Assembly: GCA_001566295.1 (NCBI GenBank)
Contig: KQ964248.1
Span: 2,046,001 to 2,110,000, forward strand
Reading direction: 5' to 3'
DNA: 64,000 bases
Source: Microdochium bolleyi
Lineage: Eukaryota; Ascomycota; Sordariomycetes; Xylariales; Microdochiaceae
In this document: piece by piece, positions 22,559 through 34,140 of the stretch
Position numbering within the stretch: position 1 is the stretch's first letter
Layout: the number at the start of each line of letters is the position of its first letter
Program-made: the position numbers and the translations under genes
The notes under the pieces: generated by a model
Seen by the model: only the letters and a program-made list of their open reading frames with translations
Told to the model about the DNA's origin: nothing
Database searches by the model: none

Positions 22559-24336
22559 CTATGCTATCGGTGTGCCAGGACGGGCTCCATGTTCTGCGTG
22601 CGAGAGCATCACCGGTCGGTGCACTCGGCCTTGGCAGATTTCTTGCACAGAGTCGTGCTGAATACTTGGGACACTGCTTTTCAAGGTTAGATAATGACTT
22701 CCTGGTAGATGAAAACACAAACACTTACGCCACAATCTCGAACTCATGATATTTTTTAAGGTAATCATGACCACGACGGTAGAACTTCAATGCTGACTGG
22801 TAGTTTCGTTGGCGTTTCTTGTTGATCCCATCCGGTTCAGTCAGGTATGCTGGGTCACGAAACATTGGGTCAAAGACGAGCAGTTCCAATTCACCAGATT
22901 CTCGTCGTTCCAGACCAATGATCGTCATCGAATGCCCTTTCAATGATGATGTGAGTGTCACTTCTGGCTGTATCCAAGAATCACTCCGGCTTACCTCGGT
23001 GTTGGAAGTATAGTGGTGGCAAGTTTGTCAATCGAACTTTCTGATCCGGGTCGAACGGCGCAGATGAGAAATATTCGAGGATGTATTGCAGCAGATCTGC
23101 TTCTGCAATACCGGGTGAAGGATTCTTGAAGCCGTGAGCCACACAACTGAAGGATGTGTCAGCCAGGAAGAGGCCTTACTATTTTGCAAAAGCTTGACTT
23201 ACTGGATCCCAAGGCTCACGAGTAACGCTTGTGCCTGCACGTTGTTCAGCACGCCAACGTCAAGTACTGTGAAGAGCAGGCGAAGCAGGTGCTTACCTCT
23301 GGTGTTCCGATGTATTTTCTCGTCCCCTTCACCCCGCCAGTCTCTGCCCGTCCATGTGCATTGATGCCCATGTCCCAGGCGTTCTCGATGAGATCTTGTA
23401 TGCGGAATATGCTCGGGATCTTGCCTTTGAATGGGTCTGAGGGCTCGGCTCCAATCATGTATGATGACAACATCTGGATGTTGCGATAGCCGCAGAAACC
23501 ACCTACCCACCGTTAGTGCTGGCCCCAAGAATCGAGCGAAAGGGCTGTGAACTTGCCTTCTCTCCGTAGCTTAGAGATATGCGCAACGCATGGATGGCAT
23601 AAGAACGCCCACTCGGTGGAGGCGCTTCGTGTGAGCAACTGCTCCAGGACAAAGATCATACCTGCGTCACGTGTTAGTTCCCCCAGTAACAAGATATCCG
23701 CATTCGTAACACTCATACCCTCAGACTTGACATATTTCCCCTTCTTCAGCAAGGACACAAGCCAATCTGGCATCTTATCCTCGTGGGCATATTGGCCTAG
23801 CTCGGATCTCTGTGCAGAAGTTAGCTCCAATCTCTACGTATCCTCCTGTGGCACATGCCAAAGCTCACCCCAAGACGTTTCCTAAAAGCGCGCGGCGGGG
23901 AGGGTGGAGCTCGTGGATGTGAGGTTTTGGCGGCATCAGTCGGCTTGTGGAAGAGGCGCTTCCAAGCGTCAATAGCATGTGACTGCTTCGTGCTCTGAGT
24001 ATGCTTGCGATGTCGAGTGCGGCGCGACCTTGAACTCTCTCCAGTATCAGTCTCCCCTACATGTGGTTGTGGACCGCGGTGAGCCGGATCTGATAGAGGC
24101 GGACTGGGAATGGCCGCCGTATCTGACAGTGTATCCTCTCCACCGTGAAGGAAAACATGATCATCAAGCTCTGCAAGTGTGATGACCTCGTGGCAATCCT
24201 CGATAGGACACTCTACGAACTGCTCATCCTCGCTGTTTCGGAGGTGCTGAAAATCGCCATCCTGCGGGGGCTGGCGTGCCGCAGATACTGGTTCGGCATG
24301 TCGCCGGACATGTGAGTGCCGTCGTGATTGAGACAT
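22559..24336 (-). CDS. C78-family zinc-finger ubiquitin protease (ZUP1/Mug105-like)
   Basis: Cysteine protease of the UfSP-like C78 family. Characterised zinc-finger members (ZUP1/ZUFSP) cleave K63-linked ubiquitin chains in genome maintenance, and Mug105 is the fission yeast relative. Eight exons: 24336-23869, 23809-23719, 23661-23557, 23502-23297, 23234-23203, 23146-22995, 22936-22729, 22673-22559; 458 residues. A C2H2 finger lies at residues 43-64 (Cys43, Cys48, His60, His64), followed by a basic, Ser-rich linker. The protease core has nucleophile Cys225 in GFCGYRN, the family segment GTRKYIGTPEAQALL, catalytic His353 in GHSMTIIG and Asp374 in FDPMF. Intron 3 fits GC-AG (AAG|GCAAGT) immediately before the active-site Cys. 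The tail after the last intron (38 codons) is the least certain part. The substrate (ubiquitin rather than UFM1) is inferred from the finger. Confidence 0.88.
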
Positions 24337-25316
24337 CGAGCGCCGTGGTGGGAGACCTTCAGATACCAGACGCCTTCAGCGATATCGGAGCTTTCTGCCG
24401 GCTGTCGAATAGCTGGGCCCCCGGCGTCACACCAATGCGTGAGAATGAGGCCGCCGGTGATCTAATTCTAGGTAGAAGATCGTAGCTGCACGCTTGCCAG
24501 GCAGTGCCCTGACGCCGTCGTGCGTGTGGCAACCAAGCCTGACGATCCGGTGACGACGGATACCGAGGTGGCGAGACGGTAAGGCGTTGGTGGCGTGCTC
24601 TGCCTCACGATCAGCAGGCTGCAGGTGGATGGCTGATGGTGTGCCGAGAAGGAAGGTGTGTCCGGTCAAGGCCAAGAAGGAGCGGACCTCGTGAGCTTTT
24701 ATCAACCTGTTGTCGACAAAATCATTGTTCCGAACTATTCAGAGGCACGCGGTGGATGCATCATGCACGCCCAATACCGAGCAACCCTGAGTGGGCCCGT
24801 CCTGTGCGCAAGGTTGCTGTGGCGATATCGTTCACGCAGAGCGTTGAGAGCTGTCGGATTGGGCGATGGACTGGAAGTAGCACGAGATCCCCTAGCAGAA
24901 AGTAATGATGCTGGCGGAGAAGGGTCGTTGAATAATTCGTGATTGTCTGGGGCCAAGTCATCTGCTGCCGGGGGACCCCTGAATCTGCGGTCTTAGCGCT
25001 GTCAGGCTGAGCCCTGACGTAAATACAATACCCCGGATATCTTAGAGTTCAGATTGACTACAGGCTATACCTTCCTTCAGAAGGCAACGATATGCTGAGG
25101 ACATGCTTGATGAGCTGCTCCTTAGCGAGAAACGCGACTTCGCGATGCTTCGTCATTATTGCTGCGTTTCATGAGATTGATGCGAGCTGTCTCTTCTCGT
25201 CTCGCCTGTGCTATGCTAGCATTATTCTCGCTCCGAACACTGAACGCGTCATATCATCACGTCACTTCATGGTGATCTGGAGTCTTTGTGTATTCTATTT
25301 GGAAATCGCTATTCGC
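24337..25316. other. Intergenic region SerRS-C78 protease
   Basis: A 1.0 kb spacer upstream of the C78 protease gene and downstream of the seryl-tRNA synthetase gene, both on the minus strand. A 92-codon minus-strand frame (24427-24705) shows no domain and is rejected. Nothing else seen. Confidence 0.55.
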
Positions 25317-27086
25317 TCAGACCGCCAGGTTCTTGACTTTCTCAGCAGCATCCGACACGGCGGCGGCAGCAGCCTGGCCAGCCTCGGCGACCTTCGACTT
25401 GGCAGCGTCCGCGGGCTTGGCCTTAACGGCCGCCTTGTCCTTGCCTCCCTTCTTCGCAACAGTCTCCTTGGGCAGCTCTTTGCTGAAGGGGATGAAGTCG
25501 GGTGCTCCGGGCAGATACTTGCGCAGGGGCTCGGGAACACGGAGACCCTGGAGGGGAGGGAAGTCAGCCAGTGTTTCTGCGATCTCAGGGTCGCTAGACG
25601 ATGCACTTACCTCTTCGGTCTGGTAGTTTTCGAGGACACAGCAAAGAGCGCGCTCAGTGGCGCAAAGTGTCGAGTTAAGCGCGTGAACGTACTTCTTCTT
25701 GATGTCCGTCTGGGTTTTGGTGCCGAAGCGGATCTCAAGGGCGCGAGACTGGTAGTCTGTGCAGTTCGAGCACGAGACCAGCTCCTTGTACTCGCCCTGG
25801 AAGGGGAACCAGGCCTCAAGATCGAACTTCTTGGCTGCGGCGTTGTTGAGCGCGCCCGAGACAATAGCAACGACCTGGTATGGGAGGCCGAGAGACTGGT
25901 AGAACCCTTCTGAAGCGGCAATCATTTCGTCAAACATCTCCCAAGACTTCTCTGGGTCGCATAGAACAAATTGCTCGACCTGCAAGGCGTCAGCACAAGA
26001 TTATAGGGAAAACCATCCCAAAAATACGCGGGAATGCGAAAAAGAGCCGAGGACGAACCTTTTCAAACTGATGCACACGGAAGATACCCCAAGCGTCACG
26101 GCCGTGGGAACCGGCCTCTCTCCGGAAACAGGTGCTGAAACCGGCGTACTTGAGGGGCAAGTCCTTGCCAACGAGCCACTCGTCGGCGTGGAAGGCAGAG
26201 ATCGGCTGTTCCGAAGTGGCAATCAGGTACTTGTCGTTCTGGGGCTCTCCATCGACAACCTTGTACAGCTCCTCGTCGAATTGCTCAAGCTGCGCGGTCT
26301 TCGCCATGTAGTCCTTGAGCATGAACTGCGGAGTCTGCAGAGGGGTGAAACCCTTGCCGCTAAGGTACTCGAGACCGTAGTTGATAAGCGCCTGGTTGAG
26401 GAAGACACCCCATTGCCGAAGGAAGTAACCTCTGTGGCCGACCACCTTCACACCACGCTCCGGGTCGTAGCCATCAAGTCTAAGGAGCACTTCGTGGTGA
26501 GAGAGGACGCCCTCCTTCTTTTCTACGGTGACACCCTCCGGACACCATGTCCTCTGAACGGTGTTGTTGTCTTCGTTGTCGCTGATGGGCACGGACCCGT
26601 GGACAATGTTGCCAATGGTGTTGATCTTGGCGCGAAGCGCGATATCCTTCTGAGCTGCCAGATCGAGCAAGGCCTTCTTCTCCTTCTCGAATTCGACCTT
26701 TTGGGCGAGGAGCTCTGTAGCGTCTTCCTTGGCCTATAGATCGGGCGTCATGTCAGTATGATTGTTCGGCGGCGTCATGGTTTCGTGGTGCTCGCTTGCG
26801 GAGTTTGACCTTCTTCTTTGCGCCGATCTGCTTCTGGGTGTCGTTGATCTTGCTGTTGACCTGCGTGGCCTCGTACTGTGCTATTCGGAGAGCATTACTG
26901 TCAATCTCGAGTCCGAATTCGAAGCAGGATCATGGTCCGGTCTTGAGGCTTACTCCTGCGGTGGTCCTCCCACATGGCAATAACCTCGTCAACAACCTCG
27001 ACGGGCGCGTACCGGCGACGCTGCGACTCCCTGATCAACTCAGGGTTGCCGCCGCGCTCGGCGATGAAGTCCTGGACGTCGAGCAT
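25317..27086 (-). CDS. SES1: Cytosolic seryl-tRNA synthetase
   Basis: Class II synthetase that charges tRNA-Ser (and tRNA-Sec where present) with serine. Five exons: 27086-26954, 26880-26810, 26733-26059, 25979-25611, 25547-25317; 492 residues. The N-terminal antiparallel coiled-coil arm that grips the tRNA variable arm spans about 30-120 (NSKINDTQKQIGAKKK, LLAQKVEFEKEKKALL). The catalytic core includes GYFLRQWGVFLNQALINYG, TSEQPISAFH, motif 2 CFRREAGS and the motif 3 region VPEPLRKYLPG. Residues from about 445 on are a Lys/Ala-rich tail (AKKGGKDKAAVKAK...), typical of eukaryotic appended tails. Intron 2 has a weak donor (GTCAAA). Intron 4 (63 bases) has no stop in frame, so its retention would add 21 residues; the family alignment favours its removal. 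Confidence 0.96.
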
Positions 27087-28250
27087 GGTGGCTGTGTGAC
27101 CGGTAGTCGAAGTAAAGATCTGTTGCGGGACAGAGAGGGAAAAAGGAAAGAGGATTTGGACAATTGCTGCCCCTCGTGTGAGTCGAACTGTGACAAAATT
27201 TGGCGGGGTAGTCCAGTCACGCCGGCGTCGCGCAGAGCCGTGCCTGACAGGGGTGGCGCATGGTGGGGCATAGAGCTCAAGAAGCAGTAGCCGCCAGTTG
27301 TGTCACTTATACGCCTGCCGGAGACGGTTATGATTGAGGCGACTCCGAGGTTGGTCTTGTGCCCAGGCAGCGCTCTCGATACTTCGCATGGACTTTATTC
27401 TCTTCCCGGATAGTGATCCATGACGCGCCGTGGGGCCCATGGGCAGCGCGAGCTTCTTGTTAGTCTACCACCGCCCAGCTTCCTTGGGGGCCAGCATTGA
27501 CATGTAGAAGGTTATTTCGTGGACCAGAATTGAACCTGTTCAAGCTCTCGTCCTATATTGATCAGTTCTAGGAACACTGCTCCGGGTGGGAAGAAAATAC
27601 TGCCTTGCGAGGCATTGTGGCAGCAGCTCCGGACTGGCGAGAGGCGAGGGCATCGTGGAGATTGTACACCATGGCAAACATCGAGTGCTCCAGAGCCCCC
27701 GAGCATACTTGGCCAGAACTACTTAAACAATTGTGTTCAATGTTGTGAGACCGCACGAGGCAGCATCCTTTGCAGCTGTGTACATGACGCTGCAATGGAA
27801 ACAGGACCCTTAGTCCCGGCACCGAATCCCTGCTCGAGTGCAGGCCTGGGGTTTGGAGCTCTGACCCTGTGCGGTTGCTGTTCCAGCATGCCACGACGCC
27901 AACTCCGCCTGCCAACGATGCGCTAAGGAAGCCTCCGACCGAAGCTCCATCAAGACAACAACACGACTCGGCGCAAGAGCGACCACCACGAGTTCTCCCG
28001 CCCGGACGTCCTCTTCAGGATCTCGACACCGTCGCAATACCACAGTCAGTCGGCCGGGCAGCTCAACTCGCGCCTCCGAAATAGACAGCTGCTCCGACAT
28101 GCGCTGAAGAAGCCCCCTTTTCGAACCAATACACCGCCGCTCTTGAGCATTCTGCTGTGCGCCTGCACATCGCGCGAGCACGACCGCGTCGCATGATCAT
28201 GCGCTAGCACGTCTCCCTAGACACGAGACGCAACACACATCGATGCCAGG
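27087..28250. other. Divergent intergenic region SES1-TRS120
   Basis: A 1.2 kb region that must hold promoters for both neighbours. On the SES1 side, 27111-27160 is pyrimidine-rich when read on the minus strand, as expected for a leader of a translation gene. Open frames here show no domains. Confidence 0.55.
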
Positions 28251-31200
28251 ATGGGCGTAGAGTCGCTGACCCCCCTCGCCCCGGCGAAGGTGCGGGCGCT
28301 GGTGCTTCCTGCCGGCCGTGTGCACAAGGATCGATTCGCGACCTTTCTCGAGCGCCTGAACGAACAACATGTGGTCCATCTGCGAGACATAAGTCCTGAT
28401 AGCAGGCCAAACAGAAGTCAGTCGGAGTTGGGGCCGGAGCTGGGGCCGGAGCTACAAGCATATCTATGCGAGGACTTGTACTGACAACCATTGCATTGTT
28501 AGCCATGTTCTCTCCACTGGCCTTCCCAGCTGGCGCCATGATGTATGATCTGGTCACACACGTCCCGCCACCGTCACATATCGCACTCTCACCGTTTGAC
28601 TTCTACCGAGAACCACTGGCTGTGATAGCGGTCGCCGACGGGAGGGAGCTTCAGAACACAGCATTCAACAAGCGGCAGTCTGCGAATGGCCACGCCCCCA
28701 CGATGGCGGAACGAAACATTAGGGCGCTCTACCAGGAATTGGAGAGCTTACGCGATAGCTATCCAAAGATGCTCACTCATCACGTCCTGATCTTCGACTT
28801 TGAACATCCTCCAGAACAGGAGATCCCCATCCCAGAAGGCATTAAGGTCATCCCACCCGTCGAGACCGCCACGACAACGGCGATGAAGACTGTCATGTGT
28901 GACATATCTTCTCTCCTCCTTGCCGAGATGACGACCTTAGCCAAGTCGTTTGAGGCCATGACTACGATAGATTCACCAGGTCAGGCTCCGTCCCGCACTG
29001 GTATGAACGGGTCTTCTTTCGCTTCGGAGGATGCGAACGGAACTGGACGGCGCAATTCACAATTCGCCTTGCCCTCAGTCACCAGATCGGCTTCCACCAG
29101 TGGTGCGTCAGAAAGAAGCCAATCACGCATGTCAATGCCTGTCGGACTGAAGTCCTTGCCTTTCGGTTCTAGCAGTACATCGACAAGTCCTCGCCCGTCG
29201 ACACCCACTCGCAGTGGGTTGTCAAATCCTCCGACCACTTTTGACGAGCTTTCGAGTTCGGCTGCAAGCGACGGAGCTACGTCAGCCCCTGGATCGAGGC
29301 CTTCCTCTACAATAGGTATCCCAGAAGAGCCAAGGTCACATAGCAGCCAAGACAAAGTATCTGTGCAAGGGTTTGGGCCTGGGGGCCTCAACGAGAAGTG
29401 GAGGAACAAGTGTCGCGGGCGAATCAGAATCCTCGTTGGATCGCTCTATTTGCAGGCAGGTCGCTGGACAGACGCGTTGAAGGAGCTTGCCGATGGGGCC
29501 ACCGTCTCTCGATCTATGAACGATCACTTGTGGCATGGTAAAGCTCTCGACCTGATCGTAGTATGTCTGATGCTACTTGGATGGGCCAACATTGAGTTTC
29601 AAGTGCCGGCAGTCTGCCTGAATCCCAATGAGAAGTCGTTGAGCAATGTGGCGAAAGGACTACTTGCAGAGGGCGAGGACGATGGTCAACCGAGGTATCT
29701 GAGGAACTTCCAGATCATCCTACCCGATCTGCTTGAGAGGATAATAGGGCATTACTCAAGAGTAACGGGTGAGCAGCTGCCGCCTCTACCGGTGTCGGAG
29801 ACAATCATCAGATTCTCTCATATCCTCACCACGCTGCATCTTTATCATGGGAGATTCGACTCCAACACATTCGAGGACATCGTCCTTGGCAGCCCCGCTG
29901 CAATGCGCTTGACAACCTCACCGCGCTTGTCCATCACGCCAACTCGATCTTACATCACAAACTTCCTTTTCAGGGCCTTTCCATCTTCAGCCCCTGAACT
30001 CCTGACGAACGTCGATCGCGCCATTATCCTGAGCGGCATTGCTTCCATATTAGGAATGCTGGGTTTTCAGAGGAAGAAGGCCATGGTTCTACGAGAACTT
30101 GTCTCTGTTCTGATAGGCGGGCTGATAGAGGCGCGCACTCGCGGAGCGGCCGACGTTGGTATACATCCAGCGGCAGGATTGGCAGCTCTGAATGCAGTCA
30201 GTGGCCACGGCAACGGCTCTGCCGCTCTCGACCTGGGCGAGGGCGACATCGAGCACGGCATCGACGCGTTCTTGGGCATTCTATGCAAGATCTATGGGAT
30301 TGTTGACTTCGATCCGTTTGGAAACTCACCTACCACCAGAGAAGATGGCAAGGACTCGGACGACATCATCAAGAAGAGGATTGACAACCAGAGTGCTGTA
30401 CGAGCTTTCGGCTTCCAGCATGTGAAGCTGAACATTCTCCGAGCTTGCATCAATTTCTCAGAAGCCCTGCCAGACTTCAACGGCGTGCTCCGATATTCCA
30501 GCGACTTGCTTCGGACAGCTGGCAGTGGCATTGCTCCTGGGCCGAGGCAGGAGGACGCAGCTCCAATCATCACGAGAGACGAGCAGATACGCCTTGTCAT
30601 GAACATTACGAAGACAGCAGACCTGTCCCAGCGACTAGGCCTCGAACATGTCGCTGCAGAATACTGGGACGAGTTTCTGATCAGGGGGATCACACTTGAC
30701 CCTCTGCCGCCGACAAAGATTCCAATACCACACTCAAAGGCTGTCCTGCCGGGTGTGGCGGCAGCTCGTACCTCACAAGACGTCAATCCCTTCATCTACA
30801 ACCCATTCCTCAGAGCCTCAGAAAAAGTGGCGGATGCTCGGACGCTGGTAGCAGGTGAACCTGCGACCTTCCGCGTTACGATCCAGAATCCTTACGAAAT
30901 CGAGCTCGAGATTGTCAGCATCAAGCTAGACACCGAAGGGGTCGAGTTTGAATCCAACACAACTAACACAGTGGTTGGGCCATACCGAACACAGATATTG
31001 AAGCTGATGGGCACGCCTAAAGTCGCTGGCGCCATTACTGTCGTCGGAGCAATTGTGCAGATCCGGGGCTGCCGCGAAAGGCGATTCTCGATTTTCACAA
31101 GCCCTTGGGCGCCTAACACAGAGGTGAAGATCAAGGGCATCGGGTTGGCGGCGTTGGAACAGTCTAGGTCACTGCCTGCGCCGGGCCCGCCGCTCAAATG

Positions 31201-32737
31201 TGATGGCATCAGCTTCAACGCTGTGGCTGCACAGCCCGTGATCACTGTGAAATCAACTTCCCTCTCACAGTCTGCCATTATGATCCTCGAAGGAGAGCGC
31301 AAGGTCTTCACCGTCACGCTGCAGAATCTCTCGACGGCCACGCCAGCGGACTTGCTACTCTTTTCGTTTCAAGACTCGACACAGGCGCCCCTTCAGTCGG
31401 CCATCGGCAACCGAGACGCCACCCCCGCAGAGCTGTATGAATACGAGCTCGTGTTGTCCCGCAAGCAAGCACTGCGCCTGCGAAAGATTGAGGACTCCAA
31501 GCGATTCATCGCGCCTGGTAGCACGTCTACGTTCGAATTCGAAATACTCGGCAAGCCGGGACTCACGAGCGCCATTGTCCAGATCGACTACGCGTACCTC
31601 GGCGTGCCTCAAGAGGACGTCACCGAGCAGTTCCACACCCGCCAAGTCTGCGTCGATCTGACAGTCACAGTCAACGCGAGCATCGAGCTCACACGCCTGG
31701 ACGTTCTGCCCATCCAAAGCACAATCACTATGCCTACTTGGGGCTTCTCAAAGTCAGGTGGTGACACCAGCATCACGAGAACGCTATCCGGCGAGCAAAA
31801 CTGCTTGCTCATGCTGGACCTCCGCAACGCGTGGCCGAGTGACATCGAGTTCCAGCTGGTATCCGATGCCGATGGCACACTGCTCAAGGAGCGCATCCTG
31901 CCGGGCAACACGAACCGCGTCATCGTGCCCGTCCCGAGGGTGTACATCGACGACCCGCACGCGCCGATCCCGGCCCTGAACCCCTCGCGCCAGCGGCAAT
32001 TCGTCGTCAGCACGAGCAAGATATCGCCCGAGACGGAGCGCGCGAACCGCGAGGCGTTCTGGTACCGCGAGAAGATCCTCGAGGGGCTCCGGGGTACGTG
32101 GGAGACCGCGACATCGGCCGGCGCGGCGGGGGCGCGGTGCGGTGTCGTCGAGCTCCGTGGCCTGCGCTTCGCGCCGCGGATGATTGACGTAGTCAAGATT
32201 GACGAGGTTGGGATCGACATCTCTGTCGAGAGTCTTGATATAGCTGCCGGTGCGGAGCCAGAACAGGAGCCCAGTAATAATAGGGTGCTCGTGGACGGCT
32301 TCCTGCGGCTGCGCGTCCGCGTAACCAACCGCTCCCAGAAACCCATCTATCCGCTCGTCCGCCTGCTGCCGTCGCTGCGGCATCGCCCGAGCAACGTCGC
32401 CCTGGACTTTACGCGCAAGTTCGCGTGGAACGGCACGCTGCAGCAGTCCTTGCCCCTTCTAGACGGCGGGGCGAGCACGGAGATGGTCCTGGGCGCCACG
32501 GCGCTGTGCAGGGGAGAGTTTGAGATCGCCGCTTCGGTCGAGGAGACGCAGCTATGGACAGAGGACGAGGAGGAGGGGGGGAGTGGTGGCAGGCGCTCGG
32601 GCGATGCGACGAAGACTAAAGGTCCCGGCAGGCCGAGGTCCGGCACGGAGCAGGTCATGGCGGACATGCTTGGCGCCAGGGAGCGGAGGATATGGCACTC
32701 GAGGCTGCCCTGCGTTATCACGGTCTACGATGGGTGA
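28251..32737 (+). CDS. TRS120: TRAPP-II complex subunit Trs120 (TRAPPC9 homologue)
   Basis: Subunit of TRAPP-II, the Golgi complex that activates the Rab Ypt31/32-type GTPases in trans-Golgi and endosomal recycling. Two exons, 28251-28416 and 28503-32737, give 1466 residues. Exon 1 supplies the conserved start (LSPLAPA-like LTPLAPAKVRALVLPAGR and RLNEQHVVHLRDISPDSRPN), so the large frame alone would lack the true N-terminus. The body has the Trs120 signature FSPLAFPAGAMMYDL and SPFDFYREPLAVIAVADG. A Ser/Thr/Pro-rich insertion lies around residues 190-330. Helical repeats (AGRWTDALKELADG) follow, and from about 830 a series of beta-sandwich modules (RVTIQNPYEIELEIVSIKLD). The last 60 residues are poorly conserved and acidic. 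Donor GTCAGT at 28417 restores the reading frame across the start region. Confidence 0.94.
28430..28453 (+). repeat. Two tandem copies of a 12-base unit in TRS120 intron 1
   Basis: GGGGCCGGAGCT occurs twice head to tail with no mismatch, inside the 86-base first intron and just after its donor. Probably a replication-slippage duplication; no function is suggested. Confidence 0.7.
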
Positions 32738-33313
32738 GAGAAGTCGGACGCAAAAGCCCCCAAGCCTAGGCGGCAAGTCGATTCGTGCATGTAGAAGAAG
32801 TCACAGAGCGAGCCAGATCCAAGCGCAACTATATCTGACATTAGGCATCAGTCAAGGCGCCTCCGCTTATCTGGCGGTCGATAACGGCTTGCGATCTGTT
32901 CATGATAGGTGGTGTGCATGATTCTGGAGAATGGAGTATTTAGACAGGTATATCTTAGGATTATTGTCCGTGGTTCATTCGTGTCCCTGCCTCACACGCG
33001 TCCTTTCAAGCGTGTAGGTGCCGTCGAAGTGGTGGCGGTGAGTGGATGACGGATACGTCATGTATGTCTCGGACTGCTCGCTGGGAAGTTGTTTCAATTA
33101 CCGAGTATCTGGATCACTTCTGGTGCTCTGCGTGCGCCACGCGAATATTGGCTCATCGTGTGCAACTCAATTTGCATGATTAATCATCTTTCCTAAGTGT
33201 TTTTTTGTTCTAATATATGGTAGTTATCATCTATCCAGGGTGACTTGTCTAGGATCTAGTTGTACTCTGGACAATGGGAGTTGAGGCCTTGACGAGACAC
33301 ATGGTACTCAGCG
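32738..33313. other. Convergent intergenic region TRS120-LOG gene
   Basis: This 0.6 kb lies between the 3' ends of two converging genes and is expected to carry two 3' UTRs. It is somewhat AT-richer than the genes, notably 33170-33260. No other element recognised. Confidence 0.6.
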
Positions 33314-34140
33314 CTACATCGCACTGGGCCGCTCCTCGGTCGGACTCACAGTACCCAGCACGCCCCAGGTCAAGTTATACTGGTCCTTGCTGACCTTGTA
33401 GTTCCTCAGCGCGTCGATAACTCCCTGCGCCGTGGTTGCTGTGACCATGATGTCCGCGTTCTCCTTCCTCACGAAGCCCTGCTCGACCGCGGTCCCGATC
33501 CAGCTTAGCAGCCCGTCATAGAACCCCTCGACGTTGAACACGCACGAGCCCATCTGGTGGATGTTGAGCTGGTTCCAGGTGACCGTCTCCATGATCTCCT
33601 CCATCGTGCCGTAGCCGCCGCTGAGCGCGACGAAGCCCGACCCGGGCCCCGCGTCGGCGATCTCCTTGGCCATCAGGTACTTGCGCGTGTGCATGTCCTT
33701 GACGACCGTGGTGCGCCCATAGACGGCCGAGTCGGGCACAAAGTACCCGTTGGCATCGCGTTGCATGCTGTACGTATCATCGCGCTCCCACTTGACCAGG
33801 GCCTCGGGGATGATGCCATGCACAGAGTCAGGGCCGTTGATGGCGACGACGGTCTTGGCGACCTCGCCCATCAGGCCGACCGTGCCGCCGCCGTAGACTG
33901 TTGCGTGCATCGTTAGTGATGGTGCCCGACAGATGAGGATCTTTGTGAGTGCTTACCGAGCGAGATGTTGTTCTTGGCCATGAGCGTGCCGAGCTCGCGG
34001 GCCGCCGCGAGGTGGGCCGGGCTCTTGCCCGGCGCGGAGCCGCAGTAGACGCAGATCTTGGTGGGCTTGACTGTTGCGGCGGCGGTGCCGTCGGCCCCGG
34101 TGGACGGCGTGGCCGTCCGTGATACTCCTCCAGACGCCAT
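33314..34140 (-). CDS. LOG-family (lysine decarboxylase-like) nucleotide phosphoribohydrolase
   Basis: Member of the LOG/YvdD family. Characterised LOG enzymes release cytokinin bases from riboside 5'-monophosphates; many relatives act on AMP or other nucleotides, so the exact substrate is open. Two exons, 34140-33957 and 33897-33314, give 255 residues, within the family range. A Thr/Ala-rich N-terminal stretch (1-25) precedes ICVYCGSAPGKSP. The nucleotide-binding YGGGTVGLMG lies near 63-72, VKDMHTRKYLM with the conserved Arg133-Lys134, and the family motif near 154-162. That motif reads SGGYGTMEE where the classic form is PGGxGTxxE; Gly, Thr and Glu are kept. The TWNQLNIHQ segment follows. 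The last 30 residues are low in conservation. A role in cytokinin or purine salvage is inferred only. Confidence 0.9.

Noticed and set aside
23235..23296. Shorter 30-base intron ending at TTCACAG in the C78 protease gene
   Set aside because: Too short for a fungal intron and leads to a stop; the 62-base intron ending GTGCAG restores the family segment IGTPEAQALL.
22559..24336. Reading the C78 protein as a UFM1-specific protease
   Set aside because: The N-terminal C2H2 finger and the gene layout fit the ZUP1/Mug105 branch better, and UFM1 is absent from most fungi.
27541..27570. GAATTGAACC-like segment considered as part of a minus-strand tRNA
   Set aside because: The T-loop sequence is imperfect and no acceptor stem pairs with it.
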